Source: Actinomycetota bacterium
GTDB taxonomy: Bacteria > Actinomycetota > Thermoleophilia > Solirubrobacterales > Solirubrobacteraceae
Length of the DNA stretch: 17,298 bases
Direction: 5' to 3'
NCBI GenBank assembly: GCA_005788585.1
Contig: SYBY01000132.1
Span: forward strand, 1-17,298
Made by a program: the position numbers and the translations under genes. Below, piece after piece: positions 1 through 8,005 of the stretch (the first letter of the stretch is position 1; every line of letters begins with the position of its first letter). A model generated the notes under the pieces. That model was not told the DNA's origin. It was given only the letters and a program-made list of their open reading frames with translations, and made no database searches.

Positions 1-886
1 CCTCGGCCGCCTCGCCTCGCGCCACGCTGCCGCGGCCGGCGGGCAGGGGCGCGTCGACGATCGCGGCGTGCACGGCCCGCGCGAGGTCGCCGGCCGATGC
101 GAACCGGTCGTCCGGGTCCTTCGCCAGCGCCCGGGCGATGACCGCGTCCATCGCCTCCGGGACGCCGTCCGTCTGCGACGGGCGCGGCGGCGCGTCGTGC
201 AGGTGCGCGGAGATCGTCGCCGGAACCGTGTCGCGCCGGAAGGGCGGCGTCCCCGTCAGCGCGGTGTGCAGCACGCACCCGAGCGCGTAGACGTCGCTGC
301 GCGCGTCGGTCTTCTCGCCGCGCAGGTGCTCCGGCGCCATGAAGTCGACGGTGCCGACGAACTCACCGCTGTCGGTCACCCGCGTCTCGGCGTCGACCAG
401 GCGCACGACACCGAAGTCCGTGAGGTAGGCGTGCTCGCCACGGGCGCCGGCCGCCAGCAGCACGTTGGCGGGCTTGACGTCGCGGTGCACCAGGCCCGCG
501 GCATGCGCGGCGTCGAGCGCCGCGGCGACCTGGGCGATGAGCGCGTCGACGCGGCGCACCGGCAGCGGGCCGTGCTCACGCAGCAGGTGGCGCAGGTCCG
601 TCCCGTCGACGAACCGCATGACGAGGTAGAGCTTGCCGTCCTCCTCGCCCGCGGCGTAGACCGGGATGACGTTCGGGTGGTCGATGGACGCCGTCAGGCG
701 CGCCTCGCGCTCGAAGCGGGCGCGGAAGTCCGGGTCCGCGGCCCGGTCGCCCGCGATGAGCTTCAGTGCCACCGGCCGGCCGAGCTGCAGCTCCGTGCCG
801 CGATAGATCACGCCCATGCCGCCGCGGCCGACCTCCGCTTCGATGCGGCAGCCGGCGAACTCGGTCCCTGGGCGGAGCTCGGCCAT
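1..886 (-). CDS. PknB-type Ser/Thr protein kinase, N-terminal part (cut by window edge)
   Basis: This is a Hanks-type kinase that transfers phosphate from ATP to Ser/Thr of target proteins. About 295 residues are visible and the C-terminus lies outside the window. From the ATG at 886 I see the Gly-rich loop GRGGMG (residues 20-25), ATP-binding Lys in VALK (K42), the alpha-C Glu (E61 in FEREA), the catalytic loop HRDVKPAN (134-141, base D136), DFG (157-159) and the activation-segment end MAPEHL. All catalytic residues are present, so it should be active. The kinase domain ends near residue 275. In this family a membrane helix and extracellular PASTA or other sensor domains often follow, but that part is not visible. 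No good Shine-Dalgarno lies at the usual distance from the ATG. An AGGAG at 916-920 sits only 2 nt before an in-frame GTG at 913, so the start could be nine codons earlier. The gene is divergent from the large secreted-protein gene at 1018, with 131 bp between them. Confidence 0.96.
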   Translation of the reverse strand, partial: MAELRPGTEFAGCRIEAEVGRGGMGVIYRGTELQLGRPVALKLIAGDRAADPDFRARFEREARLTASIDHPNVIPVYAAGEEDGKLYLVMRFVDGTDLRHLLREHGPLPVRRVDALIAQVAAALDAAHAAGLVHRDVKPANVLLAAGARGEHAYLTDFGVVRLVDAETRVTDSGEFVGTVDFMAPEHLRGEKTDARSDVYALGCVLHTALTGTPPFRRDTVPATISAHLHDAPPRPSQTDGVPEAMDAVIARALAKDPDDRFASAGDLARAVHAAIVDAPLPAGRGSVARGEAAE

Positions 887-1017
887 CGCCACTGATTGTG
901 ACGGGTGCGGCACCGCTCCTTTCCGCAGGTCGCCGGGTTCAGGGATCAGACGACGGTGCAGGGACCCGCCTCGCGGGAAGAGCCGACGCCCCACCCCAGG
1001 GGGCCTGAGGAGATGTG

Positions 1018-4000
1018 ATGCAGAGAGTGCTGCTGGCGGCGGCGTGTGCCGTCGGATTCGTCCTGTCCGCAACCAGCCCGGCGATGGCGATCCCATCGCT
1101 GTCGGGCGGCCAGATCACGCCAGACGATCCCACCGCGGGCGCGCACTCCGACGTCGCGATCGCGTTCGACGTCGACGACCTCGGCCCCACCGGCGCACCC
1201 GGCGACGACCTGCGCCACCTCGACCTCAACCTGCCGCCCGGCCTGCTCGGGGACCCCGGCGCCGCCCCCGCCTGCGCCTTCGCCGACCTCGAGCGCAATG
1301 CGTGCCCGGCGGCGTCGCGCGTCGGCAGCACGGTCATCCGCGCCGATCTGAAGCTGAGCGCCATCGAGCTGACCGACCAGCGCATCAACGGCGACATCTT
1401 CATCGTGCCCACCCGCGGCACGGAGCCCGCCCGGCTCGGCATCGTGCTGCGCCCGAAGATCCCGATCATCAACGTGCCGCTCGACCCGATCGCGCTCGAG
1501 AGCCCGGCCCGGGTGCGCACCGCGACCGACGGCGGCCTGACCGCCTCGCTCCGCGACCTGCCGAGAACCCAGAGCACCCCGCTCGGGATCGCCGCGCTGA
1601 AGATCACGCGCCTGGAGATGCGCCTGTTCGGGACGGCCGGCAGCGGGAACGCGTTCCTGACGAACCCCACGTCCTGCGCGCCGGCCGTCCTCCGCGTCGA
1701 CGCCACGACCTACAACGGCGTCAACGGGACGACCAGCGGTGCGTTCACGCCGGCCGACTGCGGCTCCGTCCCCTTCGCCCCGGGCCTCGGTGTCGAGGCC
1801 GACCCGGTCGCCGCCGATGTCCCGACGGCCGCCGGGGTCACCGTGACGCTGCCGTTCAGCCGTGACCCGTCGGTCCGCGCCCAGAGCCAGCCGCGCCGCG
1901 CCGTGGTCAAGCTGCCGACCGGGTTCGAGCTGTCCCCCACCGTCGGCTCGGCCGGCGATCTCGCCGGCTGCTCGGACGCGCAGTTCGCCAAGAGCTCCGC
2001 CGCACCGTCGACCTGTCCGGCGTCCTCGCAGGTCGGCACCGTCGCGTTCAGCTCCCCGCTGGTGCCCGAGCCGCTGCAGGGCCGCGTGTTCATCGCCGAC
2101 CCCGCGCCCGGCGCGCCGCTGATCCGGATCTTCATCGTCGCCGAGCAGGGCGGCGCGCAGGACGCGCTGCGCATCAAGCTCGAAGGCGTCGTCGAGCCCG
2201 ACGAGCAGACGGGCCAGATCACCACGACGCTCGACGACATCCCGCCGCTGCCGTTCACGTCGTTCGCGCTGCGGTTCCGCGGCGGCGCGCACGCCGTGAT
2301 CTCCACGCCGCGGTCGTGCGGCGCCTACACCGGCACGTCGCGGATGACCCCGCACTCCGGAGCGGCTGACGCGACACCGAGCGGTGCCATCGCGATCGGC
2401 GGCGACTGCCCCGACCCCAACGCGTTCGCGCCCGTGCTCGGCTTCGGCTCCCAGCCCGCCCAGGCCGAGTGGGACACGACCGTCGTCACCGGCATCGTCC
2501 GTCCGGACCGCCAGGCGCGGCTGAAGTCCATGGCCGTGGCCCTGCCGCCGGGCGTGCTCGGCCGGATCAACAAGGTGCCGGCCTGCCCCGTCGACGCGGC
2601 GCGCGCGAACCAGTGCTCCGAGGCCTCCCGCGTCGGGACGGTCGCCGCGACTGCCGGCCCGGGTGCCCGGCCTCTCGCGGTCGAGGGCCCCGTGTACCTG
2701 ACCCAGAGCTTCGGCGGCTCGTTCGCCGGCCTGTCGATCGTCGTCCCCGCGCGGGTCGGCCCGATCGACCTCGGTGTCTCGGTGACGATGGCGCAGCTGT
2801 ACGTGCGCCCGAACGACCAGGGCCTGAACGTGTACGCCGCGGACATCCCGACCCGGCTGCGTGGCATCGCGCTCGGCATCCGCAGCCTGGAGCTGCGACT
2901 CGACCGCCCCGGGTTCACGTTCAACGCGACGAACTGCTCGCCGCTGCCGGTGCAGGCCAGCTTCACCAGCGACCTCGGCGGCACCGGCGCCGGGGGTGCC
3001 ACCTACCAGGCGACCGGCTGCGAGAACGTGCCGTTCGTCCCGACGATCGAGACCGAGCTGACCGGCGGGCGCGATGAGCTCGACGAGAACGGCCACCCCG
3101 GCCTCGACGTCACGGTCCGCCAGACTGAGGACCAGCTCAACACGCGGGGCGTCAAGGTCGTCCTGCCCGAGAACATCGCCGCCGACCCCGACCGGCTGGA
3201 CCGCACGTGCCCGCTGGAGCGCTTTGAGCGCAACGATTGCCCCGCGAGCGCCGTGATCGGCACCGCGACGGCGCGCACGCCGATTCTCGACCAGCCGCTC
3301 ACCGGCGAGGTGCTGTTCGTGCTCGTGCCCGGCAGCGCGCTCCCGGAGCTGCGGCTGAAGCTCAAGGGCCCGATCGACATCAACCTCGCCGGCAAGGTGT
3401 CGGTCCAGGGCACCCGGCTCGTCAACGAGTTCGAGGGGATCCCGGACGTGCCGCTGTCCGAGTTCCGCCTGGAGCTCAACAGCGGCGCGCGCAGCCCGCT
3501 GATCGCGTCCGAGGACCTCTGCACGACACGCCCGAAGGTCGACGCCACGTTCACGTCGCACACCGGCAGGACCCGGGACCGGACGGAGAACGCCGAGGCG
3601 CCGGACTGCACCGCGAACGCGAACCTGCGGATCAGCTCCCTGCGCGACGGACGACCTTCGCTGCGTCTCCGGGTGCTCGGCACCACCGGGAAGGTCGGTC
3701 AGCTGCGGCTCAAGCTCCCGCGCGGCGTGCAGCTCGACCGCACCCGCGCGCGGAACCTGATCCGCCTGCAGGCCGCCGGGATGTCGAGCAGCGCGCGGCG
3801 CCGGGCGCGGGTCACCGTCTACAAGACCCGCATTGACATCACGCTGCCCGGCAGCGGCGCACAGCGGGTGAACGTGCTGCTGCGCCAGGGCGCGTTGCGC
3901 GTCGGCCCGCTGACGCGGCGGCGTAGCAACCCGCAGCTCGAGTTCCGGCTCGACGTCGCCCAGCCCGACAGCGCGCGCCGCAGCCGGGACCTGCGCACGC

Positions 4001-4023
4001 GGCCGGTCCGCAGCGTCGGATGA
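1018..4023 (+). CDS. Large secreted four-repeat cysteine-patterned protein, paralog 1
   Basis: I do not recognise a named family, and no function can be assigned. The product has 1001 residues. It starts with a Sec signal peptide, probably cleaved after AMA (22-24), so it should act outside the membrane. Four repeats of roughly 205-230 residues follow. Each has an LPxG-like strand, a C-x(9 or 14)-C pair with a trailing VG(T/S) motif, about 105-135 residues of beta-rich sequence, then a C-x(27-29)-C pair. Cysteines are at 86/96, 220/248; 318/333, 434/464; 523/533, 640/668; 731/741, 835/864. The mature protein has exactly these 16, which fits two disulfides per repeat. After residue 870 comes an Arg-rich, cysteine-free domain ending LRTRPVRSVG. 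No membrane anchor or LPxTG sorting signal is seen. GAGGAG (1007-1012) lies 5 nt before the ATG, favouring it over the adjacent GTG at 1015. A hairpin follows 7 nt after the stop. A collinear paralog lies directly downstream, so the pair is a tandem duplication. Confidence 0.93.
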   Translation: MQRVLLAAACAVGFVLSATSPAMAIPSLSGGQITPDDPTAGAHSDVAIAFDVDDLGPTGAPGDDLRHLDLNLPPGLLGDPGAAPACAFADLERNACPAASRVGSTVIRADLKLSAIELTDQRINGDIFIVPTRGTEPARLGIVLRPKIPIINVPLDPIALESPARVRTATDGGLTASLRDLPRTQSTPLGIAALKITRLEMRLFGTAGSGNAFLTNPTSCAPAVLRVDATTYNGVNGTTSGAFTPADCGSVPFAPGLGVEADPVAADVPTAAGVTVTLPFSRDPSVRAQSQPRRAVVKLPTGFELSPTVGSAGDLAGCSDAQFAKSSAAPSTCPASSQVGTVAFSSPLVPEPLQGRVFIADPAPGAPLIRIFIVAEQGGAQDALRIKLEGVVEPDEQTGQITTTLDDIPPLPFTSFALRFRGGAHAVISTPRSCGAYTGTSRMTPHSGAADATPSGAIAIGGDCPDPNAFAPVLGFGSQPAQAEWDTTVVTGIVRPDRQARLKSMAVALPPGVLGRINKVPACPVDAARANQCSEASRVGTVAATAGPGARPLAVEGPVYLTQSFGGSFAGLSIVVPARVGPIDLGVSVTMAQLYVRPNDQGLNVYAADIPTRLRGIALGIRSLELRLDRPGFTFNATNCSPLPVQASFTSDLGGTGAGGATYQATGCENVPFVPTIETELTGGRDELDENGHPGLDVTVRQTEDQLNTRGVKVVLPENIAADPDRLDRTCPLERFERNDCPASAVIGTATARTPILDQPLTGEVLFVLVPGSALPELRLKLKGPIDINLAGKVSVQGTRLVNEFEGIPDVPLSEFRLELNSGARSPLIASEDLCTTRPKVDATFTSHTGRTRDRTENAEAPDCTANANLRISSLRDGRPSLRLRVLGTTGKVGQLRLKLPRGVQLDRTRARNLIRLQAAGMSSSARRRARVTVYKTRIDITLPGSGAQRVNVLLRQGALRVGPLTRRRSNPQLEFRLDVAQPDSARRSRDLRTRPVRSVG

Positions 4024-4030
4024 CTCCCCT

Positions 4031-4056
4031 GGCGCGCGGCTGAGCGGCCGCGCGCC
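4031..4056 (+). terminator. GC hairpin after the first large secreted-protein gene
   Basis: A perfect 10-bp inverted repeat (GGCGCGCGGC / GCCGCGCGCC) has a 6-nt loop at 4041-4046. An outer T-A pair (4030/4057) adds one more base pair. It starts 7 nt after the stop codon. No T-run follows, which is common for terminators in high-GC actinobacteria. It probably separates, at least partly, transcription of the two paralogs. Confidence 0.65.
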
Positions 4057-4194
4057 AACCCCCTGACGCATTGAACCTCCGAACAACATGCCGGGAACAG
4101 GTGTAGAGACACCGTGCGCCGGGTAACCGGCCCGTCATAGGGAGAGAGCGCCGCGGTGCCAGTGGATGGGCATCGCGCTGATGGGGAGGTCGTG

Positions 4195-7191
4195 ATGCGT
4201 CGAGTCGTTGTCTGCGCTGTGGCTGTGGCCGCGGCACTGATCGCTGTGCCGGGAGCCGCCTTGGCGGCGTCTCTGGACAACCCGCAGGCCAGTCCGGCCG
4301 ACCTCACCGCAGGGGCGCATTCCGACTTCACGCTGCGCTTCAACCTGTCGGACCTCGGCAACGTGGGCGCGGGCGGCGACGACCTGCGCCACCTCGACCT
4401 CGACCTGCCGCCAGGCCTCGTCGGGGACACGGGCGCGGCGCTGACCTGCTCGTTCGCGAACCTCCAGGCCGACTCGTGCCCGGCCGGAGCCACCGTCGGA
4501 TCCACCAACGTGAGCGCCGACATCCAGGTCTCCGTACTGCCCCTCGAGAACCAGACGATCAACGGCTCGATCTTCAACATCCCCACTCGCGGGACCGAGC
4601 CCGCACGCCTCGGCATCGTCCTGCGACCCACCCTGCCGGTCATCGGTACGCCACTCGACAAGGTCGTCCTCGAGTCGCCGGTGCGCGTACGCACGCCCGG
4701 CGACGGCGGGCTGACGGCGTCGCTCCGCGACCTGCCCACCACCCAGTCGACCCCGCTGGGCGTCGCGTCGCTGCAGATCCGCCGGTTGACGATGGTCCTG
4801 TTCCGCCAGGCCGGAACCGGTCAGGCATTCATGACCAACCCGACGAGCTGCGCTCCCGCAACCACCCGCATCACCGCGAGCTTCTACCAGGACACTCCGA
4901 AGACGGGGACGACCTCGTTCACGCCGACCGGGTGCACGACCACTCCCTTCGCGCCCACCATGGAGGTCGGGGCGGACCCGGCGGGAGCGGACGTCCCGAC
5001 CGCGGCGTCCGTCACCGTGCGGCTGCCGTTCAACCGCACCCCGTCCGCCCGCGCGCAGAGCCAGCCGCGGCGCGCTGTGGTGGCGTTGCCGGAGGGGTTC
5101 GAGCTCGCCCCAACGATCGGCTCCGCCGGTGACCTGGCCGGCTGCTCGGACGTCCAGTTCGCCAAGACCTCTCCGGCGCCGTCGACCTGCCCGGCCGCCG
5201 CCCAGATCGGCACCGTCCGGTTCCGCTCGCCGCTCATCGCCGAGGAGCTGACCGGCCGGGTCTTCCTCGCCGAGCCCGCACCGGGAACGCCCCTCATCCG
5301 GGCGTTCATCGTCGCCGAGCAGAGCGGCGCCGCCGACGCGCTGCGCATCAAGCTCCAGGGCGACGTGAGCGTCGACGAGCGTACGGGCCGCGTGGTCACG
5401 CTGCTCGACGACATCCCGCCGCTGCCGTTCACGGAGTTCACCCTGACCTTCCGCGGCGGACAGCACGCCGCCTTCGCGACCCCGCGGGCCTGCGGCACCT
5501 ACACCGGCACCGCCCTGTTCAGCCCCCATTCCGGCGGACCCGACGCGTCCGCGAGCGGGAACGTCGCAATCGCCGGGGACTGCCCGGATCCGGCCGCGTT
5601 CGGCCCCACCGCCTCGGTGTCCACCTCTCCCACCCAGGCCGGGGCCGACGCGGTCGTCTCCACCCTCCTCGAGCGCCCAGACCGCCAGGCGCGGCTGCGG
5701 TCCATGCAGGTCTCGCTGCCGCCGGGCCTGCTCGGGCGCGTCGCGAGCGTGCCGCAGTGCGAGGCAGGCGCCGCCGCTGCCGGGGCATGCCCGGCCGAGA
5801 CGCGCGTCGGCACCGTGACGGCGACCGCGGGCGCCGGGCCCGCCCCGCTGACGGTGCAGGGCCCCGTGTACCTGACCCAGAGCCTCGGCGGGTCGTTCGC
5901 CGGCCTCTCGATCGTCGTCCCGGCGAAGGTCGGCCCGCTCGACCTCGGCAACTCGGTGACGCTCGCCAAGCTCTTCGTGCGGCCCAACGACCAGGGCCTG
6001 AACGTCGTCGTCGATGAGGTCCCGCTGCGGCTGAAGGGCATCGCACTCTCCATCCGCTCGCTGAACCTGGCACTCGACCGGCCGGGCTTCACGTTCAACG
6101 CGACGAACTGCGCGCCCATGCCGGTCAGCGCGTCGTTCGGCTCGGACCTCGGCGGATCGGCCGTCTTCAACTCCACCTACCAGGCGACCGGCTGCGAGGC
6201 GCTCCCGTTCGCTCCGAAGATCGAGGCGACGCTGACCGGCTCGCGCCGCGACGTCAACGAGAACGGGCACCCCGGCCTGACCGCTGTGGTCAGCCAGATC
6301 CCCGGCGAGGCGAACACGAGCTCCGTGGCCGTCACGCTCCCGGCCGGCGTGGCCGCCGATCCGGACCGCCTGCGCAACGCCTGCCCGCTGGCGAAGTTCG
6401 ACGCCGGCGCGTGCCCGGCATCGTCGACCATCGGAACCGCGACCGCGGTGACGCCGCTGCTCAACTCGACCCTGAACGGCAACGTCGTCTTCGTCCTGGC
6501 CCCGGGCAGCGCGCTGCCCCAGCTGCGTCTGCAGTTGCGCGGTCAGCTGCCGATCGACCTGCTCGGCAAGGTCGGTCTCGGGAGCGGGAACCGGCTCGTC
6601 AACGAGTTCGGCGGCATCCCGGACGTGCCGTTGTCACGCTTCGAGCTGAAGCTCGCCGCTGGTGCGAAGAGCCCGCTGCTCAACGCGCGCGACCTGTGCT
6701 CGAGCAACCCGCGGATCGCCGCGACGTTCCGCGCGCACAGCGGCAAGACGTCGGCACGGACGATCACACCCGTCGTCGAGGCCTGCGCCCCGAAGGCAAC
6801 GGTCCGCGTGAGCTCCCTGCGGCGCGGCCGGCCCGCGATCCGCCTGCGGGTCGACGGTGCCGGCAAGAAGGTGACCAAGGTGCGCCTGAAGGTGCCGAAG
6901 GGGCTGGCGCTGAACACCCGCACCGCGCGTCGCCTCATCCGCGTGCAGGCCGCCGGCGCCCGTAAGGGCACGCGGGCGACGATCCGCGTCTTCAAGTCGC
7001 GCGTCGACGTGACGATCCCCCGCGGGGGCGCCAACCGGCTCAACGTCCTGCTGCGGACCAAGGCGGTGCGCGTCGGCCCGAAGCTGCGCCGACGCTCCAA
7101 CGCCCGGCTGCAGTTCCGCCTGGACGTCTCCCAGCCCGGCGTCAAGCAGCGCAAGACCAACCTCCGCACGCGGCCCGTCCGGCGCGTCTGA
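4195..7191 (+). CDS. Large secreted four-repeat cysteine-patterned protein, paralog 2
   Basis: This is the tandem paralog of the gene at 1018-4023: 998 residues, same architecture, no recognised family or function. The signal peptide is probably cleaved after ALA (22-24). Cysteines lie at 85/95, 219/247, 317/332, 433/463, 522/532, 639/667, 730/740 and 835/864. Each position is that of paralog 1 minus one, except the last two, which are equal, so the proteins align almost without gaps. Long blocks are identical, for example PTRGTEPARLGIVLRP in repeat 1 and DRPGFTFNATNC in repeat 3. The Arg/Lys-rich C-terminal domain ends LRTRPVRRV. The N-terminus and basic tail differ most. Start choice: GGAGG (4185-4189) lies 5 nt before the ATG at 4195. 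A GTG at 4156 is in frame but would add 13 residues ahead of the signal peptide and has no Shine-Dalgarno. The gap to paralog 1 is 171 bp and holds a hairpin, so this gene may have its own promoter. A strong hairpin follows the stop. Confidence 0.93.
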   Translation: MRRVVVCAVAVAAALIAVPGAALAASLDNPQASPADLTAGAHSDFTLRFNLSDLGNVGAGGDDLRHLDLDLPPGLVGDTGAALTCSFANLQADSCPAGATVGSTNVSADIQVSVLPLENQTINGSIFNIPTRGTEPARLGIVLRPTLPVIGTPLDKVVLESPVRVRTPGDGGLTASLRDLPTTQSTPLGVASLQIRRLTMVLFRQAGTGQAFMTNPTSCAPATTRITASFYQDTPKTGTTSFTPTGCTTTPFAPTMEVGADPAGADVPTAASVTVRLPFNRTPSARAQSQPRRAVVALPEGFELAPTIGSAGDLAGCSDVQFAKTSPAPSTCPAAAQIGTVRFRSPLIAEELTGRVFLAEPAPGTPLIRAFIVAEQSGAADALRIKLQGDVSVDERTGRVVTLLDDIPPLPFTEFTLTFRGGQHAAFATPRACGTYTGTALFSPHSGGPDASASGNVAIAGDCPDPAAFGPTASVSTSPTQAGADAVVSTLLERPDRQARLRSMQVSLPPGLLGRVASVPQCEAGAAAAGACPAETRVGTVTATAGAGPAPLTVQGPVYLTQSLGGSFAGLSIVVPAKVGPLDLGNSVTLAKLFVRPNDQGLNVVVDEVPLRLKGIALSIRSLNLALDRPGFTFNATNCAPMPVSASFGSDLGGSAVFNSTYQATGCEALPFAPKIEATLTGSRRDVNENGHPGLTAVVSQIPGEANTSSVAVTLPAGVAADPDRLRNACPLAKFDAGACPASSTIGTATAVTPLLNSTLNGNVVFVLAPGSALPQLRLQLRGQLPIDLLGKVGLGSGNRLVNEFGGIPDVPLSRFELKLAAGAKSPLLNARDLCSSNPRIAATFRAHSGKTSARTITPVVEACAPKATVRVSSLRRGRPAIRLRVDGAGKKVTKVRLKVPKGLALNTRTARRLIRVQAAGARKGTRATIRVFKSRVDVTIPRGGANRLNVLLRTKAVRVGPKLRRRSNARLQFRLDVSQPGVKQRKTNLRTRPVRRV

Positions 7192-7210
7192 AGCTACCCC
7201 CCAAGGCCTC

Positions 7211-7247
7211 ACCCCCGTCGCCCACTCCCCCCTCGGGCGACGGGGGT
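7211..7247. terminator. Bidirectional hairpin terminator between convergent genes
   Basis: A perfect 12-bp inverted repeat, CCCCCGTCGCCC (7212-7223) and GGGCGACGGGGG (7235-7246), has an 11-nt loop. One further A-T pair closes it (7211/7247). It lies 20 nt after the stop of the second large secreted-protein gene and 9 nt after the stop of the convergent SDR gene, so it can serve both strands. Confidence 0.8.
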
Positions 7248-7255
7248 CATGGTCT

Positions 7256-8005
7256 TCAGTCGGTGCGGGGACCCGGGACGTTGCGGAACTGGAACGCGGC
7301 CGGCTCGCGGCCGGCCTGCACGAACCAGCACTCGCCGCTGACGTCCTCGCTGAACAGCCGGATGGCCGCCTCGGCGGGCTGCTCGGCGGTCATCATCGGG
7401 AACCCCTGCTGCGCGAGCGCGTCGGCGATCGGTGCGGTGATGCCCGACTCGGCGAAGCCCGGGCAGAGCGCGTTCAGGCGGATGCCGTCGGCGGCGAGCG
7501 CGGGCCCGGCCGAGCGCACGAGGCCGACCACCGCGTGCTTGTTCGCGGTGTAGACACTGTCGAAGGGCATGCCGACCAGGCCGGCGAGCGACGCGGTCGC
7601 GACGACCGCCCCGCCCCCGCGGGCCTTCAGCGCGGGCAGCGCGTGGTGCAGGCCGAAGAACACGCCGTCGAGGTTGGCCCCCATCGCGCGGCGGTAGAGC
7701 GCGAGGTCGAAGTCCTCCCCGATGCTGCACCCCGTCGACACGCCGGCGTTCAGGTGCACGAGGTCCAGGCCGCCGTGGCGCCGGACGACCTCGTCGACCA
7801 GCCGCGCGTTGGCGTGGAAGTCGCTGACGTCGCAGGGGATGAAGTCGCCGCCGATCTCCTCGGCGAGCAGCCGCCCGCCCGGCTCGTCGAGGTCGGAGAC
7901 GACCACCGTCGCCCCGCGCGCCGCCAGGCCGCGCGACGTGGCGGCGCCGAGGCCGCCGGCGCCGCCCGTGACGATCGCGACCTTGCCGTCGAACTCAGTG
8001 CTCAC
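7256..8005 (-). CDS. Short-chain dehydrogenase/reductase (classical SDR)
   Basis: This NAD(P)-dependent oxidoreductase has 249 residues, the normal size for a classical SDR. It should interconvert a hydroxyl and a keto group in the cytoplasm. Visible motifs are TGGAGGLG (13-20) for cofactor binding, NAG (86-88), and the catalytic tetrad N111, S139, Y152 and K156 in YTANK. D38 at the end of the second beta strand favours NAD over NADP in this family. The start is GTG at 8005, with GGAGG (8015-8019) at suitable spacing. It overlaps the end of the upstream phosphotransferase gene by 11 nt, so translation is probably coupled. It is the last gene of a three-gene operon with an acyl-CoA dehydrogenase and an APH-type kinase. 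A reduced or oxidised acyl-CoA (keto/hydroxy) substrate is therefore likely, but the exact substrate cannot be read from the sequence. Confidence 0.93.
   Translation of the reverse strand: MSTEFDGKVAIVTGGAGGLGAATSRGLAARGATVVVSDLDEPGGRLLAEEIGGDFIPCDVSDFHANARLVDEVVRRHGGLDLVHLNAGVSTGCSIGEDFDLALYRRAMGANLDGVFFGLHHALPALKARGGGAVVATASLAGLVGMPFDSVYTANKHAVVGLVRSAGPALAADGIRLNALCPGFAESGITAPIADALAQQGFPMMTAEQPAEAAIRLFSEDVSGECWFVQAGREPAAFQFRNVPGPRTD

Noticed and set aside
887..1017. Promoter elements in the divergent region between the kinase and the first secreted-protein gene
   Set aside because: Apart from the GAGGAG ribosome site I saw only a short CCCGC-ctc-GCGGG dyad (965-977) and a weak CACAAT hexamer before the kinase ATG. 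Neither supports a firm promoter call.
1018..1090. Lipoprotein signal around the early cysteine of paralog 1 (C10) or paralog 2 (C7)
   Set aside because: The cysteine lies inside the hydrophobic core too close to the N-terminus, and the preceding residues do not fit a lipobox. An A-x-A cleavage site follows at 22-24 in both.
946..4089. A 1047-codon open frame antisense to the first large secreted-protein gene
   Set aside because: High GC keeps antisense frames open. Its translation is Arg/Gly/Ala-rich without domain motifs, while the plus-strand protein has a signal peptide, a ribosome site and patterned cysteines matched in its paralog.
4135..6270. A 711-codon open frame antisense to the second large secreted-protein gene
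   Set aside because: It is the same GC-driven shadow. No recognisable motif or ribosome site supports it.
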